DNA of 64,000 nucleotides from Mycobacterium sp. URHD0025 (GTDB taxonomy: Bacteria; Actinomycetota; Actinomycetes; Mycobacteriales; Mycobacteriaceae), in contig NZ_AUEQ01000014.1 in assembly GCF_000426065.1 (NCBI RefSeq), positions 1 through 64,000 of the forward strand. Direction: 5' to 3'. Position 1 is the first letter of the stretch, and each line of letters starts with the position of its first letter. Positions 29,445-37,659 of this stretch are shown piece after piece. The position numbers and the translations under genes are program-made. The notes below the pieces were generated by a model. It ran no database searches. It was not told the DNA's origin and saw only the letters and a program-made list of their open reading frames with translations.

Positions 29445-30416
29445 ATGACCAGATACGACTCGCTGTTGCAGGCCCTCGGCAACACCCCGTTGGTCGGGCT
29501 GCAGCACCTGTCGCCCCGGTGGGAGGACGGTCCTGACGGGCCGCACGTGCGGTTGTGGGCCAAGCTCGAGGATCGCAACCCGACAGGCTCGATCAAGGAT
29601 CGACCCGCGCTGCGCATGATCGAGCAGGCCGAGCGTGACGGGCTACTGAGCCCCGGCGCCACGATCCTGGAGCCCACCAGCGGTAACACCGGGATCTCGC
29701 TGGCCATGGCCGCAATGCTCAAGGGCTACAACATGATCTGCGTGATGCCCGAGAACACCTCGATCGAGCGGCGTCAGATCCTTGAACTGTACGGCGCGAG
29801 AATCATTTTCAGTCCAGCCGAGGGCGGCTCCAACACGGCGGTGGCCACCGCGAAAGAGCTTGCGGCCGAGAACCCTTCGTGGGTGATGCTGTACCAGTAC
29901 GGCAACCCGGCCAACACCGACGCGCACTACTACGGCACCGGCCCGGAGCTGCTGGCCGACCTGCCCGAGATCACCCATTTCGTCGCCGGGCTCGGCACCA
30001 CCGGCACCCTGATGGGCACCGGCCGCTTCCTGCGTGAACAGGTACCCGGCGTGCAGATAGTGGCTGCCGAACCACGCTACGGCGAGGGGGTGTACGCGCT
30101 GCGCAACATCGACGAAGGGTTCATCCCCGAGTTGTACGACCCAGAGGTGCTGACGACCCGGTTCTCGGTGGGCTCCTACGACGCCGTCAAGCGCACCCGC
30201 GATCTGGTGACCCGCGAAGGCATCTTCGCCGGCATCTCCACCGGCGCGGTGCTGCACGCGGCACTGGGCATGGGCGCCAAGGCGATCAAGGCGGGCGAGC
30301 GCGCCGACATCGCGTTCGTGGTCGCCGACGCCGGTTGGAAGTATCTGTCCACCGGTGCCTACGCCGGTAGCCTTGATGACGCAGAGGACGCGTTGGAAGG
30401 GCAGCTATGGGCGTGA
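29445..30416 (+). CDS. cysM: O-phosphoserine sulfhydrylase (CysO-thiocarboxylate-dependent)
   Basis: A 323-aa fold-type II PLP enzyme making CysO-cysteine from O-phospho-L-serine and CysO-COSH. The PLP Lys51 is in NPTGSIKDRPA, the substrate loop is EPTSGNTGISLA, and the phosphate cup is in GLGTTGTLMGTGR. The C-terminal tail ends DALEGQLWA, as in mycobacterial CysM, where it closes over the active site. The ATG is at 29445; the stop is 6 nt before the rhomboid gene. Confidence 0.97.
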   Translation: MTRYDSLLQALGNTPLVGLQHLSPRWEDGPDGPHVRLWAKLEDRNPTGSIKDRPALRMIEQAERDGLLSPGATILEPTSGNTGISLAMAAMLKGYNMICVMPENTSIERRQILELYGARIIFSPAEGGSNTAVATAKELAAENPSWVMLYQYGNPANTDAHYYGTGPELLADLPEITHFVAGLGTTGTLMGTGRFLREQVPGVQIVAAEPRYGEGVYALRNIDEGFIPELYDPEVLTTRFSVGSYDAVKRTRDLVTREGIFAGISTGAVLHAALGMGAKAIKAGERADIAFVVADAGWKYLSTGAYAGSLDDAEDALEGQLWA

Positions 30417-30422
30417 GCAGCG

Positions 30423-31091
30423 ATGAGTAGTCTGCCGTCGTCCACCGCGCCGAAGAAGCCGCCCGCGTGGATCGTCGGCGGCCTGACCATCGTCAGCTTC
30501 GTCGCGCTGCTCTACGTCATCGAAATCGTCGACACCGCCATGGGTCACCGGCTGGACCAGGACGGCATCCGGCCTCTGCAGACGGACGGCCTGTGGGGCA
30601 TCCTGTGGGCGCCCCTGTTGCACGGCGGCTGGCCGCATCTGATCGCCAACACCGTGCCGGCGCTGGTGCTCGGGTTTCTGATGACGTTGGCCGGCATGGG
30701 GCGATTCATCGCGGCGACCGCCATCATCTGGGTAGTCGGCGGCTTCGGCACCTGGCTGATCGGCAACATCGGCCTGCACTGCCCCTACGTGAGCGTGCCG
30801 TGCACCAGCACGCACATCGGCGCGTCCGGCCTGATTTTCGGTTGGCTGGCGTTCCTGATCGTGTTCGGCTTCTTCACCCGCAAGGTGTGGGAGATCGTCG
30901 TCGGCGTCGTCGTGCTGTTCGTCTACGGCGGCGTCTTGTTGGGCATGCTGCCCGGCAATCCGGGGGTGTCCTGGCAGGGCCACCTGTGCGGGGCCATTGC
31001 CGGTGTGGTGGCGGCCTATCTTCTGTCCGGACCGGAACGCAAGTCACGGGAATCGAAGAAGCGTTCCGCCCAGCCGCGTCTGAGCGCATGA
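30423..31091 (+). CDS. rhomboid family intramembrane serine protease
   Basis: A 222-aa membrane protease (Rv1337 type) with six predicted helices. The catalytic dyad is Ser135 in HIGASGLIFGW and His187 in WQGHLCGAIAG; PLLHGGWPHLIANTVP supplies the usual HxxxN-type helix. The natural substrate is unknown. It lies 6 nt after cysM and 4 nt before murI, so it belongs to the long plus-strand operon. A basic tail (RKSRESKKRS) is cytoplasmic. Confidence 0.92.
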   Translation: MSSLPSSTAPKKPPAWIVGGLTIVSFVALLYVIEIVDTAMGHRLDQDGIRPLQTDGLWGILWAPLLHGGWPHLIANTVPALVLGFLMTLAGMGRFIAATAIIWVVGGFGTWLIGNIGLHCPYVSVPCTSTHIGASGLIFGWLAFLIVFGFFTRKVWEIVVGVVVLFVYGGVLLGMLPGNPGVSWQGHLCGAIAGVVAAYLLSGPERKSRESKKRSAQPRLSA

Positions 31092-31095
31092 ACCT

Positions 31096-31920
31096 ATGAG
31101 CGACGCCCTGGCACCCGTCGGCATCTTCGACTCCGGCGTCGGCGGACTGACCGTGGCCCGCGCGATCATCGACCAGCTGCCCGACGAGGACATCATCTAC
31201 GTCGGCGATACCGGCAACGGTCCGTACGGTCCGCTGAGCATTCCGGAGATCCGGGCCCATTCGTTGACCATCGGCGACGATCTGGTGGCCCGGGGCGTCA
31301 AGGCTCTGGTGATCGCGTGCAACACGGCTTCGTCGGCCTCCCTGCGCGACGCCCGCGAGCGCTACTCGCCGGTGCCGGTGGTCGAGGTGATCCTGCCGGC
31401 CGTGCGCCGTGCGGTGGCCGCCACCCGCAACGGTCGCATCGGCGTGATCGGTACGGCCGCGACGATCGCCTCTGGCGCCTATCACGACGCGTTCGCCGCC
31501 GCCCGCGACACCGAGGTGTTCGGGGTGGCATGCCCGCGGTTCGTCGACTTCGTCGAGCGCGGGGTCACCAGCGGCCGTCAGGTGCTCGGGCTGGCCGAGG
31601 GTTATCTGGAGCCGCTTCAGCGCGCCGAGGTGGACACCCTGGTGCTGGGGTGCACGCACTATCCCATGTTGTCCGGGCTCATCCAGTTGGCCATGGGCGA
31701 CAACGTCACCCTGGTGTCCTCGGCCGAGGAGACGGCCAAAGACCTTCTCAGGGTGCTCACCGAGCTCGATTTGCTGAAACCTCACGAATCCGGCCCGGCC
31801 CAACGGGTGTTCGAGGCCACCGGAGATCCGGAGGCCTTCACCACGTTGGCCGCTCGCTTCCTGGGACCAGGTCTGGACGGTGCGCGGCAGGTCCGGCGTC
31901 ACGCGGGCGCTGGAAAATGA
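31096..31920 (+). CDS. murI: glutamate racemase
   Basis: A 274-aa cofactor-independent racemase supplying D-glutamate for peptidoglycan. It has the two catalytic cysteines Cys75 (VIACNTASS) and Cys186 (VLGCTHYPML), plus GIFDSGVGGLTVA and YVGDTGNGPYGP. The ATG at 31096 is 4 nt after the rhomboid stop. It corresponds to Rv1338. Confidence 0.98.
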   Translation: MSDALAPVGIFDSGVGGLTVARAIIDQLPDEDIIYVGDTGNGPYGPLSIPEIRAHSLTIGDDLVARGVKALVIACNTASSASLRDARERYSPVPVVEVILPAVRRAVAATRNGRIGVIGTAATIASGAYHDAFAAARDTEVFGVACPRFVDFVERGVTSGRQVLGLAEGYLEPLQRAEVDTLVLGCTHYPMLSGLIQLAMGDNVTLVSSAEETAKDLLRVLTELDLLKPHESGPAQRVFEATGDPEAFTTLAARFLGPGLDGARQVRRHAGAGK

Positions 31921-31984
31921 TCTCCGTCGCCCAAACCGGCCATGTCTTGGCAATGCGCGTACCGGGCATGGCAAGCTGGACACT

Positions 31985-32752
31985 GTGCGATTGACCATCC
32001 TGGGATGTTCCGGCAGCGTTGTCGGCCCGGATTCGGCAGCCTCCGGCTATCTCGTCACCGCACCTGACACGATTCCGATGGTCGTCGACTTCGGTGGTGG
32101 CGTTCTGGGTGCGTTGCAGCGCTACGCCGACCCGAATTCGGTCAACGTGTTGCTGTCGCATCTGCATGCCGATCACTGCCTGGATCTGCCCGGGCTGTTC
32201 GTCTGGCGCCGGTACCACCCGATCCCGGCCACCGAACGCGGCCTGATGTACGGGCCCGCCAACACCTGGTCTCGGCTCGGCGCGGCCTCGTCGCCGGAGG
32301 GCGGCGAGATCGACGACTTCACCGACATCTTCGAGGTGCGCAACTGGGAGGACGGCTCCCCGGTGCAGTTGGGCACTCTCAACGTCATGCCACGGCTGGT
32401 GTGTCACCCCACCGAGTCCTACGGCATGCGTTTCACCGATCCGTCCGGGGCGACGCTGGTCTACAGCGGTGACACCGGATATTGCGATGCGCTCGTCGAG
32501 CTGGCCCGTGGAGCCGACGTATTCCTGTGCGAGGCGTCGTGGACACACGACCCGTCCCGCCCGCCGAAGCTGCACCTGTCCGGCACCGAGGCGGGGCGCG
32601 CGGCGGCCGCAGCCGGTGTGGGCGAGCTGCTGCTCACCCACATTCCGCCGTGGACTTCCCGCGAGGACGTGATCAGCGAAGCCAAGGCCGAGTTCGACGG
32701 CCCGGTGCACGCCGTGGTGTGCGGCGAGACCTTCGACGTGACCCGGGGCTGA
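31985..32752 (+). CDS. metallo-beta-lactamase-fold cyclic nucleotide phosphodiesterase (Rv1339-like)
   Basis: A 255-aa metallo-beta-lactamase-fold hydrolase with the zinc motif SHLHADHCLDLPG and later ligands in CHPTES, YSGDTGYCD and LLTHIPPW. Its M. tuberculosis homologue Rv1339 has been reported as an atypical class II phosphodiesterase that lowers cAMP; that function is transferred here. The GTG at 31985 begins VRLTILGCSGSVVGPDS, the first conserved strand. A longer frame upstream is not family-like. The adenylate cyclase at 7145-8749 makes the presumed substrate. Confidence 0.9.
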   Translation: MRLTILGCSGSVVGPDSAASGYLVTAPDTIPMVVDFGGGVLGALQRYADPNSVNVLLSHLHADHCLDLPGLFVWRRYHPIPATERGLMYGPANTWSRLGAASSPEGGEIDDFTDIFEVRNWEDGSPVQLGTLNVMPRLVCHPTESYGMRFTDPSGATLVYSGDTGYCDALVELARGADVFLCEASWTHDPSRPPKLHLSGTEAGRAAAAAGVGELLLTHIPPWTSREDVISEAKAEFDGPVHAVVCGETFDVTRG

Positions 32753-32757
32753 CCCGC

Positions 32758-32763
32758 TAGGGT
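32758..32763 (+). promoter_or_regulatory. -10 element for rph (leaderless)
   Basis: TAGGGT lies 6 nt before the GTG at 32770 and immediately follows the stop of the preceding gene, so rph-rdgB can be transcribed separately. Confidence 0.55.
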
Positions 32764-32769
32764 TGGCGG

Positions 32770-33549
32770 GTGTCCAAGCGAGAAGACGGTCGTCTCGACG
32801 ACGAGCTGCGCCCGGTAACCATCACCCGCGGTTTTACCTCCCATCCCGCCGGCTCGGTACTGGTGGAGTTCGGCCAGACGCGTGTCATGTGCACGGCCTC
32901 GGTCACCGAGGGTGTGCCGCGCTGGCGTAAAGGTTCCGGGCAGGGCTGGCTGACGGCCGAGTACGCCATGTTGCCGGCCGCCACGCACGACCGCTCGGAC
33001 CGGGAATCGGTCAAGGGCCGCGTGGGCGGGCGGACCCAGGAGATCAGCCGTTTGGTCGGCCGCTCACTGCGCGCATGCATCGACCTCGGCGCGCTGGGGG
33101 AGAACACCATCGCCATCGACTGCGACGTGCTGCAGGCCGACGGCGGTACCCGCACCGCGGCGATCACCGGCGCCTACGTCGCGCTGTCCGACGCTGTCAC
33201 CTATCTTGCTGCGGCAGGGCGTCTTTCGGATCCGCGGCCGCTGTCGTGCGCGATCGCCGCGGTGTCGGTGGGCGTGGTCGACGGTCGTGTCCGCGTCGAC
33301 CTGCCCTATGTCGAGGACTCCCGCGCCGAGGTGGACATGAACGTCGTCGCCACCGACACCGGCACGCTGGTGGAGATCCAGGGAACCGGTGAAGGCGCGA
33401 CCTTCCCGCGGTCCACTCTGGACAAGATGCTCGACGTCGCGCTCGGTGCCTGCGAACAGCTTTTCGTGATCCAGCAGGAGGCGCTGGAGCTGCCGTATCC
33501 CGGTGTGCTGCCCGAGGGCCCGGCGCCGAAGAAAGCGTTTGGAAGCTGA
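32770..33549 (+). CDS. rph: ribonuclease PH
   Basis: A 259-aa phosphorolytic 3'-5' exoribonuclease that trims tRNA 3' ends. Landmarks: RPVTITRGFTSHPAGSVLVEFG, QGWLTAEYAMLPAAT, the GGRTQEISRLVGRSLRA phosphate-site region and IDCDVLQADGGTRTA. The GTG at 32770 (VSKREDGR) is leaderless by position. Its stop abuts the GTG of rdgB with no gap. It matches Rv1340. Confidence 0.98.
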   Translation: MSKREDGRLDDELRPVTITRGFTSHPAGSVLVEFGQTRVMCTASVTEGVPRWRKGSGQGWLTAEYAMLPAATHDRSDRESVKGRVGGRTQEISRLVGRSLRACIDLGALGENTIAIDCDVLQADGGTRTAAITGAYVALSDAVTYLAAAGRLSDPRPLSCAIAAVSVGVVDGRVRVDLPYVEDSRAEVDMNVVATDTGTLVEIQGTGEGATFPRSTLDKMLDVALGACEQLFVIQQEALELPYPGVLPEGPAPKKAFGS

Positions 33550-34155
33550 GTGCCCTCGCTCCTCGTAGCCAGCCGTAACGCCAAAAAGCTGGCAGAGCTG
33601 CGGCGGGTGCTGGACGCCGCCGGGATAGTCGGTTTGGAGTTGTTGTCCCTGGCCGACGTGGCTGCCTATGACGAGGCGCCCGAAACGGGTGCGACGTTCG
33701 AGGACAATGCCCTGGCCAAGGCGGTCGACGGCTTTCGTGCGACCGGATTGGCTTGTGTGGCAGACGATTCGGGGATTTCCGTGGATGCCCTGAATGGGAT
33801 GCCTGGCGTGCTGTCCGCGCGGTGGTCCGGCAGGCACGGCGACGACGCCGCCAACACCGCACTGCTGCTCGGGCAACTGGCCGATGTTCCCGACTCGCGG
33901 AGAGGCGCCGCGTTCGTGTCGGCGTGTGCGTTGGTCTCCTCGTTTGGTCAGACCGTGGTGCGGGGGGAGTGGCCGGGTGCGGTCATCCGCGAACCTCGCG
34001 GCGACGGTGGATTCGGGTACGACCCGGTGTTCCTGCCCGAGGGGTCTGACCGCACCGCAGCTGAGCTCTCACCCGCCGAGAAAGACGCGGCATCGCATCG
34101 CGGCCGTGCGTTGACCTTGTTGGTGCCGGCACTGCGGGAGTTGGCCGGCTCGTAG
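33550..34155 (+). CDS. rdgB: dITP/XTP pyrophosphatase (RdgB/HAM1)
   Basis: A 201-aa house-cleaning enzyme removing dITP, dXTP and ITP from nucleotide pools. Motifs: LLVASRNAKKLAEL (substrate loop), ATFEDNALAKA, VADDSGISVDAL (catalytic Asp), and GGFGYDPVFLPEG. The start GTG at 33550 directly follows the rph stop, so the pair is co-transcribed (Rv1340-Rv1341). Confidence 0.97.
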   Translation: MPSLLVASRNAKKLAELRRVLDAAGIVGLELLSLADVAAYDEAPETGATFEDNALAKAVDGFRATGLACVADDSGISVDALNGMPGVLSARWSGRHGDDAANTALLLGQLADVPDSRRGAAFVSACALVSSFGQTVVRGEWPGAVIREPRGDGGFGYDPVFLPEGSDRTAAELSPAEKDAASHRGRALTLLVPALRELAGS

Positions 34156-34175
34156 GGCTTTGCGTGCCCGCCGCG

Positions 34176-35408
34176 TCAATCGACGGCTACGGCTCGACGC
34201 TCGCGGGTCAGGAGCAGTGCCGCCGCGCCGATACCGGAACTGATCACCATGGCCACCGCCATCGGCAGCGCGGTGTGGTCCCCGCCGATCCCCACGATCG
34301 GCGATACGACCGCGGCCAGGCCGAACTGCAAGGCACCCAAGACCGCAGAGCCGGTGCCGGCCGCATGGCGAACCTGGTCGAGTGCCAGAGACGTCGCGTT
34401 GGCGGCGACCAGGCCGAGGCTCGCGACCGCGCCCCACAGCAGCGCCAAGGACGCCCACAACACCGGACCGAGCAGTGCGTCGATCAACAGCAGGGCCGAG
34501 AACAGGACGAGCAGGCCGATGCCCAGGTGCAGCAATCGGCGCTGGCCGAAGCGGCCCACGATTCTGGCATTGACGGTGTTGACGATGACGATGCCTGCGG
34601 CGTTGGCGGCGAACGCGAACGAATAGTGAAGAGGGGAGAGCCCGAGCACATTCTGGAGCACGAACGGGGATGCCGAGATGTAGGCGAACATGACGGTGAA
34701 CCCGAACGCGAAGGCGAGCGTGTAACCGAGGTAGCCGCGGTTGGTCAGCACCGATCGGGCGTCGCGCAGCATGGCGGTCACGCCGCCGGTGTGGCGCCGG
34801 TCGGTCGGGTGGGTCTCGGGGAGCACGGCCAGGACACCGACGAACATCGCGACGGCGAGTCCGGCCAGGATCCAGAAGATGCCGCGCCAGCCGATGATGC
34901 CCATCAGCGATCCACCGATGAGCGGCGCAAGCACCGGGGCAGCGCCGTTGATGATCATCATCAGGCTGAAGGCGCGGGCAGCCACGGCGCCGTGCGCCCG
35001 ATCGGCCACGACGGCTCGGCTCAGCACCACGCCGGCGGCGCCACTGAACCCCTGCACGAAGCGGAACGCGGTCAGCAGGGCGATGTTCGGGGCGAGAGCG
35101 CACGCGACGCCGGCCAGAACGCAGACCAGGGTGCCGGCCAGCATGAGTGGGCGCCGGCCGAAGCGGTCAGACAGCGGACCGATGATCAGCTGCCCGCTGG
35201 CCAAGCCCACCATGAAGGCGGTCAGGGTGAACTGCACGGCCGAGGCGGACGTGCCGAACTCCTCTGCCATCGCGGGGAAAGCGGGCAGGTACATGTCGAT
35301 CGACAGCGGTGCCACCGCGGTCAGCAGGGCAAGCACACCGAGCCAGCTCAGCGGCAGCGCCGGAGTCTGGGTCGTGTTCTCGGTGGTGGTGGTTGTTCGA
35401 GTGCTCAT
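34176..35408 (-). CDS. Bcr/CflA family multidrug efflux MFS transporter
   Basis: A 410-aa, 12-helix major facilitator of the drug/H+ antiporter 1 type. Signatures: IDMYLPAFPAMAEEF in helix 1, motif A LIIGPLSDRFGRRPLML, and motif C-like GAAPVLAPLIGG. Relatives export bicyclomycin, chloramphenicol or sulfonamides; the substrate here is unknown. The N-terminus is Thr-rich. It is divergent from a MarR gene only 52 nt away, the usual arrangement of a pump under its own repressor. Confidence 0.9.
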   Translation of the reverse strand: MSTRTTTTTENTTQTPALPLSWLGVLALLTAVAPLSIDMYLPAFPAMAEEFGTSASAVQFTLTAFMVGLASGQLIIGPLSDRFGRRPLMLAGTLVCVLAGVACALAPNIALLTAFRFVQGFSGAAGVVLSRAVVADRAHGAVAARAFSLMMIINGAAPVLAPLIGGSLMGIIGWRGIFWILAGLAVAMFVGVLAVLPETHPTDRRHTGGVTAMLRDARSVLTNRGYLGYTLAFAFGFTVMFAYISASPFVLQNVLGLSPLHYSFAFAANAAGIVIVNTVNARIVGRFGQRRLLHLGIGLLVLFSALLLIDALLGPVLWASLALLWGAVASLGLVAANATSLALDQVRHAAGTGSAVLGALQFGLAAVVSPIVGIGGDHTALPMAVAMVISSGIGAAALLLTRERRAVAVD

Positions 35409-35419
35409 TCAGGCCTTAG

Positions 35420-35460
35420 ATCAATGGTTTATGTATAAAGTTATAGGTAATATAGCCGAT
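35420..35460. promoter_or_regulatory. AT-rich divergent promoter/operator between efflux pump and marR
   Basis: A strikingly AT-rich 40 nt in a high-GC genome. It contains the near-palindrome TTATGTATAA (35429-35438) and TAATAT (35448-35453), a -10 for marR lying 7 nt before its ATG. Position and composition suit a MarR binding site covering both promoters. Confidence 0.5.
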
Positions 35461-35913
35461 ATGACGCCCCCGGGAGTACCCACACCCGCACGTGATGTGC
35501 GCGACATCGCCGCTGCGGTGCGGACACTGGTCTGGTCGCTGCGGCGGTTCGGCGAGAAGCAGGTCGGCCTGGAACCGTTGCCGCACTCGGAGTTCGAAGT
35601 CATCCGCACGGTGGGTGACAGCCCGGGAATCAGCGTCTCCGAGACTGCCCATGTGCTGGCGTTGCAGCCCAGCAACGTCAGTACCACCGTGCGAAAACTG
35701 GTTGAGCGCGGCTTGATCGAGCGGGTGCCCGACGAGTTCGACCGGCGCTGCATTCGGCTGCGCCTGACGCCCAGGGCGGCCGAGCACAAGAAGTTGATCG
35801 ACGCGGCCTGGACTGCCGCAGTCCGCGAACAGTTGGCGCGGATGACCGACGAAGAAGTGGCGACGCTGACCGAAGCCGGGCCGTTGCTTCAGCGCCTGGC
35901 TTCGATGGGATAG
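35461..35913 (+). CDS. MarR family transcriptional regulator
   Basis: A 150-aa winged-helix dimeric regulator. The helix-turn-helix ISVSETAHVLALQPSNVSTTVRKLVERGLI is followed by the wing DEFDRRCIRLRLT. It most likely represses the divergent Bcr/CflA pump and itself, released by a phenolic or drug ligand. The ATG at 35461 is 7 nt from a -10 element, so the mRNA is probably leaderless. It converges on the DUF3817 gene, 3 nt apart. Confidence 0.9.
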   Translation: MTPPGVPTPARDVRDIAAAVRTLVWSLRRFGEKQVGLEPLPHSEFEVIRTVGDSPGISVSETAHVLALQPSNVSTTVRKLVERGLIERVPDEFDRRCIRLRLTPRAAEHKKLIDAAWTAAVREQLARMTDEEVATLTEAGPLLQRLASMG

Positions 35914-35916
35914 CTG

Positions 35917-36279
35917 TTACAGCTCGAAGCGTTCTTTGATGTCGCGGGTGTTGAAGTGCTCGACGATGATGCCCAGCAGCGGAATGGTGCCCGCGAGTAG
36001 GACGCCGATGGTTTTGCCGATGGGCCAGCGGATCTTGACCGCGAGGTTCGCCGTGAACAACAAGTAGACGAAGTACACCCAGCCGTGCACGATGCCGATC
36101 CAGCTCGGGGGATTGTCGACCTGGACGATGTACTTGAGCACCATCTCGTAGCACAGCGCGATCAGCCAGATACCGGTCGCCCAGGCCATCACGCGGTAGC
36201 CGAGCAAGGCCTTGCGGATGGTCTCCTTGGGCGTGGAAACAAGCGGCGTCGCCTCGGCGCCCGGTTCGGGTGCGGTCAT
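35917..36279 (-). CDS. DUF3817 membrane protein (Rv1342c-like)
   Basis: A 120-aa protein with three or four membrane helices. The core YRVMAWATGIWLIALCYEMVLKYI, then IVHGWVYFVYLLFTANLAVKIRW is typical of DUF3817. Function unknown. The ATG at 36279 overlaps the lprD stop (ATGA). The pair is kept as Rv1343c-Rv1342c. It is a remote paralogue of 11548-11931. Confidence 0.9.
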   Translation of the reverse strand: MTAPEPGAEATPLVSTPKETIRKALLGYRVMAWATGIWLIALCYEMVLKYIVQVDNPPSWIGIVHGWVYFVYLLFTANLAVKIRWPIGKTIGVLLAGTIPLLGIIVEHFNTRDIKERFEL

Positions 36280-36659
36280 CTGTCGGTCCTGTCTTTCTTC
36301 TCGGGCTGGGCGTCAGACTTGGCCAGCTCGGCAAGGTAGGCGTTGTACTCGGAGAGTTCTTCGTCGCCGGCGTCCGAAGACGTGGACTTGGGACGTTCCG
36401 GAAGCAGGCCGGCGGGGATCTCGGTGATCTCGTCGGAGGAGCGCTCAGGCGGCGCATCCTCGTAGCGGACGAACTTGTAGTACGCGTAGAAACAGAACCC
36501 GGCGAACATCGGCCATTGCAAGGCGTAGCCCAAGTTCTGGAAGGTGCCCGACGCTGATTCGTAGCGGGTCCATTGCCACCACGCCAGCGCCAGGCAACCG
36601 GCGGCGCCGAGGAACACCAACGCGATGAGCGCTGGTCTCCTACGCCGTGTAGTGGACAT
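36276..36659 (-). CDS. lprD: conserved lipoprotein/membrane protein LprD
   Basis: A 127-aa protein with an N-terminal membrane segment and a lipobox-like LGAAGC around residue 21, then AWWQWTRYESASGTFQNLGYALQWP, which defines the mycobacterial family (Rv1343c). A second hydrophobic stretch (FAGFCFYAYYKFV) makes simple lipoprotein topology doubtful. The acidic C-terminus is cytoplasmic or periplasmic. Role unknown. The ATG at 36659 lies 7 nt after TACCAT. Confidence 0.85.
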   Translation of the reverse strand: MSTTRRRRPALIALVFLGAAGCLALAWWQWTRYESASGTFQNLGYALQWPMFAGFCFYAYYKFVRYEDAPPERSSDEITEIPAGLLPERPKSTSSDAGDEELSEYNAYLAELAKSDAQPEKKDRTDR

Positions 36660-36666
36660 TCGTCCA

Positions 36667-36672
36667 TGGTAC
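36667..36672 (-). promoter_or_regulatory. -10 element for lprD (leaderless)
   Basis: On the minus strand TACCAT is followed by 7 nt and the ATG of lprD. Confidence 0.5.
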
Positions 36673-36700
36673 GGCGCGGGTCTTGGGGCCGACACGGCCA

Positions 36701-37435
36701 CTAAACCTTTGGACCGATGAATTCGTCGAGACGAGCCGTGGCGGCCTTGCGGTAGATCGAGACGACGTACTTGGTGGACCGGGTCCACGGGATGCCGAGG
36801 GTGTCGAGTGCGTCGGTGAACAGGTTGAGGATGTCCTCCGAATGATTCGTGAAGTGGTATCGGATGCTCTTGATACCGCGATCATTCGCGACCACGCGGC
36901 AGCCGTCGCTGTGGATCAGGCCACGTACGAACTCCTCGGTGGACCGGTCTACGTGCTCCTGCTGCCACGGTTCCAGGACGATCCGGCGGTTGTGCTTCCT
37001 GCCCGGACCGTGCTGCGGAAACAGACACGGCCAGTGTTTGGAATAGAGCGAAACTTGTACGCACCCTTTCTTCGCCACGAGACCTGTCCGTTGACCGGGC
37101 ATGACAGTCTGAATGGCCTGGCAGCAGCGGTCGATTATCGCTGGGTACTTCTTATCGAGCGTGATCCGTAGGCGCCAGACGCGTTTGTTGCGCGAGATGT
37201 CGCCGTCTCCCAGATAGAGGCCGAGTAGGTATGAATATTCGGGTGGGGGCAACGCGGCGAAGTTATGGTCGATGCCGCACAATGACGACGCAGGCAACAG
37301 CAATCGCTTGGGCGGTCGTCTGCGCCAGTCCCGGACTGTTGGTCGAGGGATGCTCGTTTCCCGCGAAATGGCGCAGTCATTGAGGCCGGCCGCAATGAGC
37401 TTCTCAACTTTGTTGAACTCGTCTGCCGACCGCAC
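36701..37435 (-). CDS. helix-turn-helix plus LAGLIDADG endonuclease-like protein
   Basis: A 244-aa protein. An N-terminal helix-turn-helix (about residues 8-38, LIAAGLNDCAISRETSIP) is joined to two LAGLIDADG-type helices: YLLGLYLGDGD at 69-79 and FVRGLIHSDGC at 169-179, each with the acidic residue used for metal binding. No intein or intron surrounds it, so it is free-standing. It may be a homing endonuclease or a domesticated DNA-binding regulator (WhiA combines the same folds in the opposite order). The GTG at 37435 follows GAGAGGGG; TAGGTT at 37466-37471 (minus) is a possible -10. It points away from the tRNA-Leu 89 nt away. Several Cys/His in the middle could bind zinc. Confidence 0.75.
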   Translation of the reverse strand: MRSADEFNKVEKLIAAGLNDCAISRETSIPRPTVRDWRRRPPKRLLLPASSLCGIDHNFAALPPPEYSYLLGLYLGDGDISRNKRVWRLRITLDKKYPAIIDRCCQAIQTVMPGQRTGLVAKKGCVQVSLYSKHWPCLFPQHGPGRKHNRRIVLEPWQQEHVDRSTEEFVRGLIHSDGCRVVANDRGIKSIRYHFTNHSEDILNLFTDALDTLGIPWTRSTKYVVSIYRKAATARLDEFIGPKV

Positions 37436-37509
37436 ATCGCGCCCCTCTCGACCGCCGACGAATCAAACCTATCGGCGACCTCCGACAGATCTGGCTGTAC
37501 TTCGGGCTG

Positions 37510-37515
37510 TAAGAT
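37510..37515 (+). promoter_or_regulatory. -10 element of tRNA-Leu
   Basis: TAAGAT lies 9 nt before the first base of the mature tRNA. Confidence 0.45.
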
Positions 37516-37524
37516 CGGCACGCC

Positions 37525-37608
37525 GCGGGCGTGATGAAATTGGCATACATGCCGGCTTTAGGTGCCGGTGCTCGAGAGAGCGTGTGGGTTCGAGTCCCAC
37601 CGCCCGCA
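37525..37608 (+). tRNA. tRNA-Leu (anticodon TAG)
   Basis: An 84-nt class II tRNA. The acceptor arms GCGGGCG and CGCCCGC pair, with discriminator A37608. The anticodon loop TTTAGGT has anticodon TAG within the stem CCGGC/GCCGG, followed by a long variable arm and the T arm GTGGGTTCGAGTCCCAC. The 3' CCA is not encoded. It decodes CUA and other CUN codons. Confidence 0.96.
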
Positions 37609-37659
37609 CTCTTCAACTCAACATGTGATCCCAAACCTGGTGCCGCACGGTTCCATGCT

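Noticed and set aside
34164..35438. 424-codon plus-strand frame rich in Gln, Asp and Glu
   Set aside because: Antisense of the efflux transporter; composition is the reverse of hydrophobic codons.
36701..37435. Intein or group I intron
   Set aside because: No split host gene or splice junction surrounds the LAGLIDADG protein.
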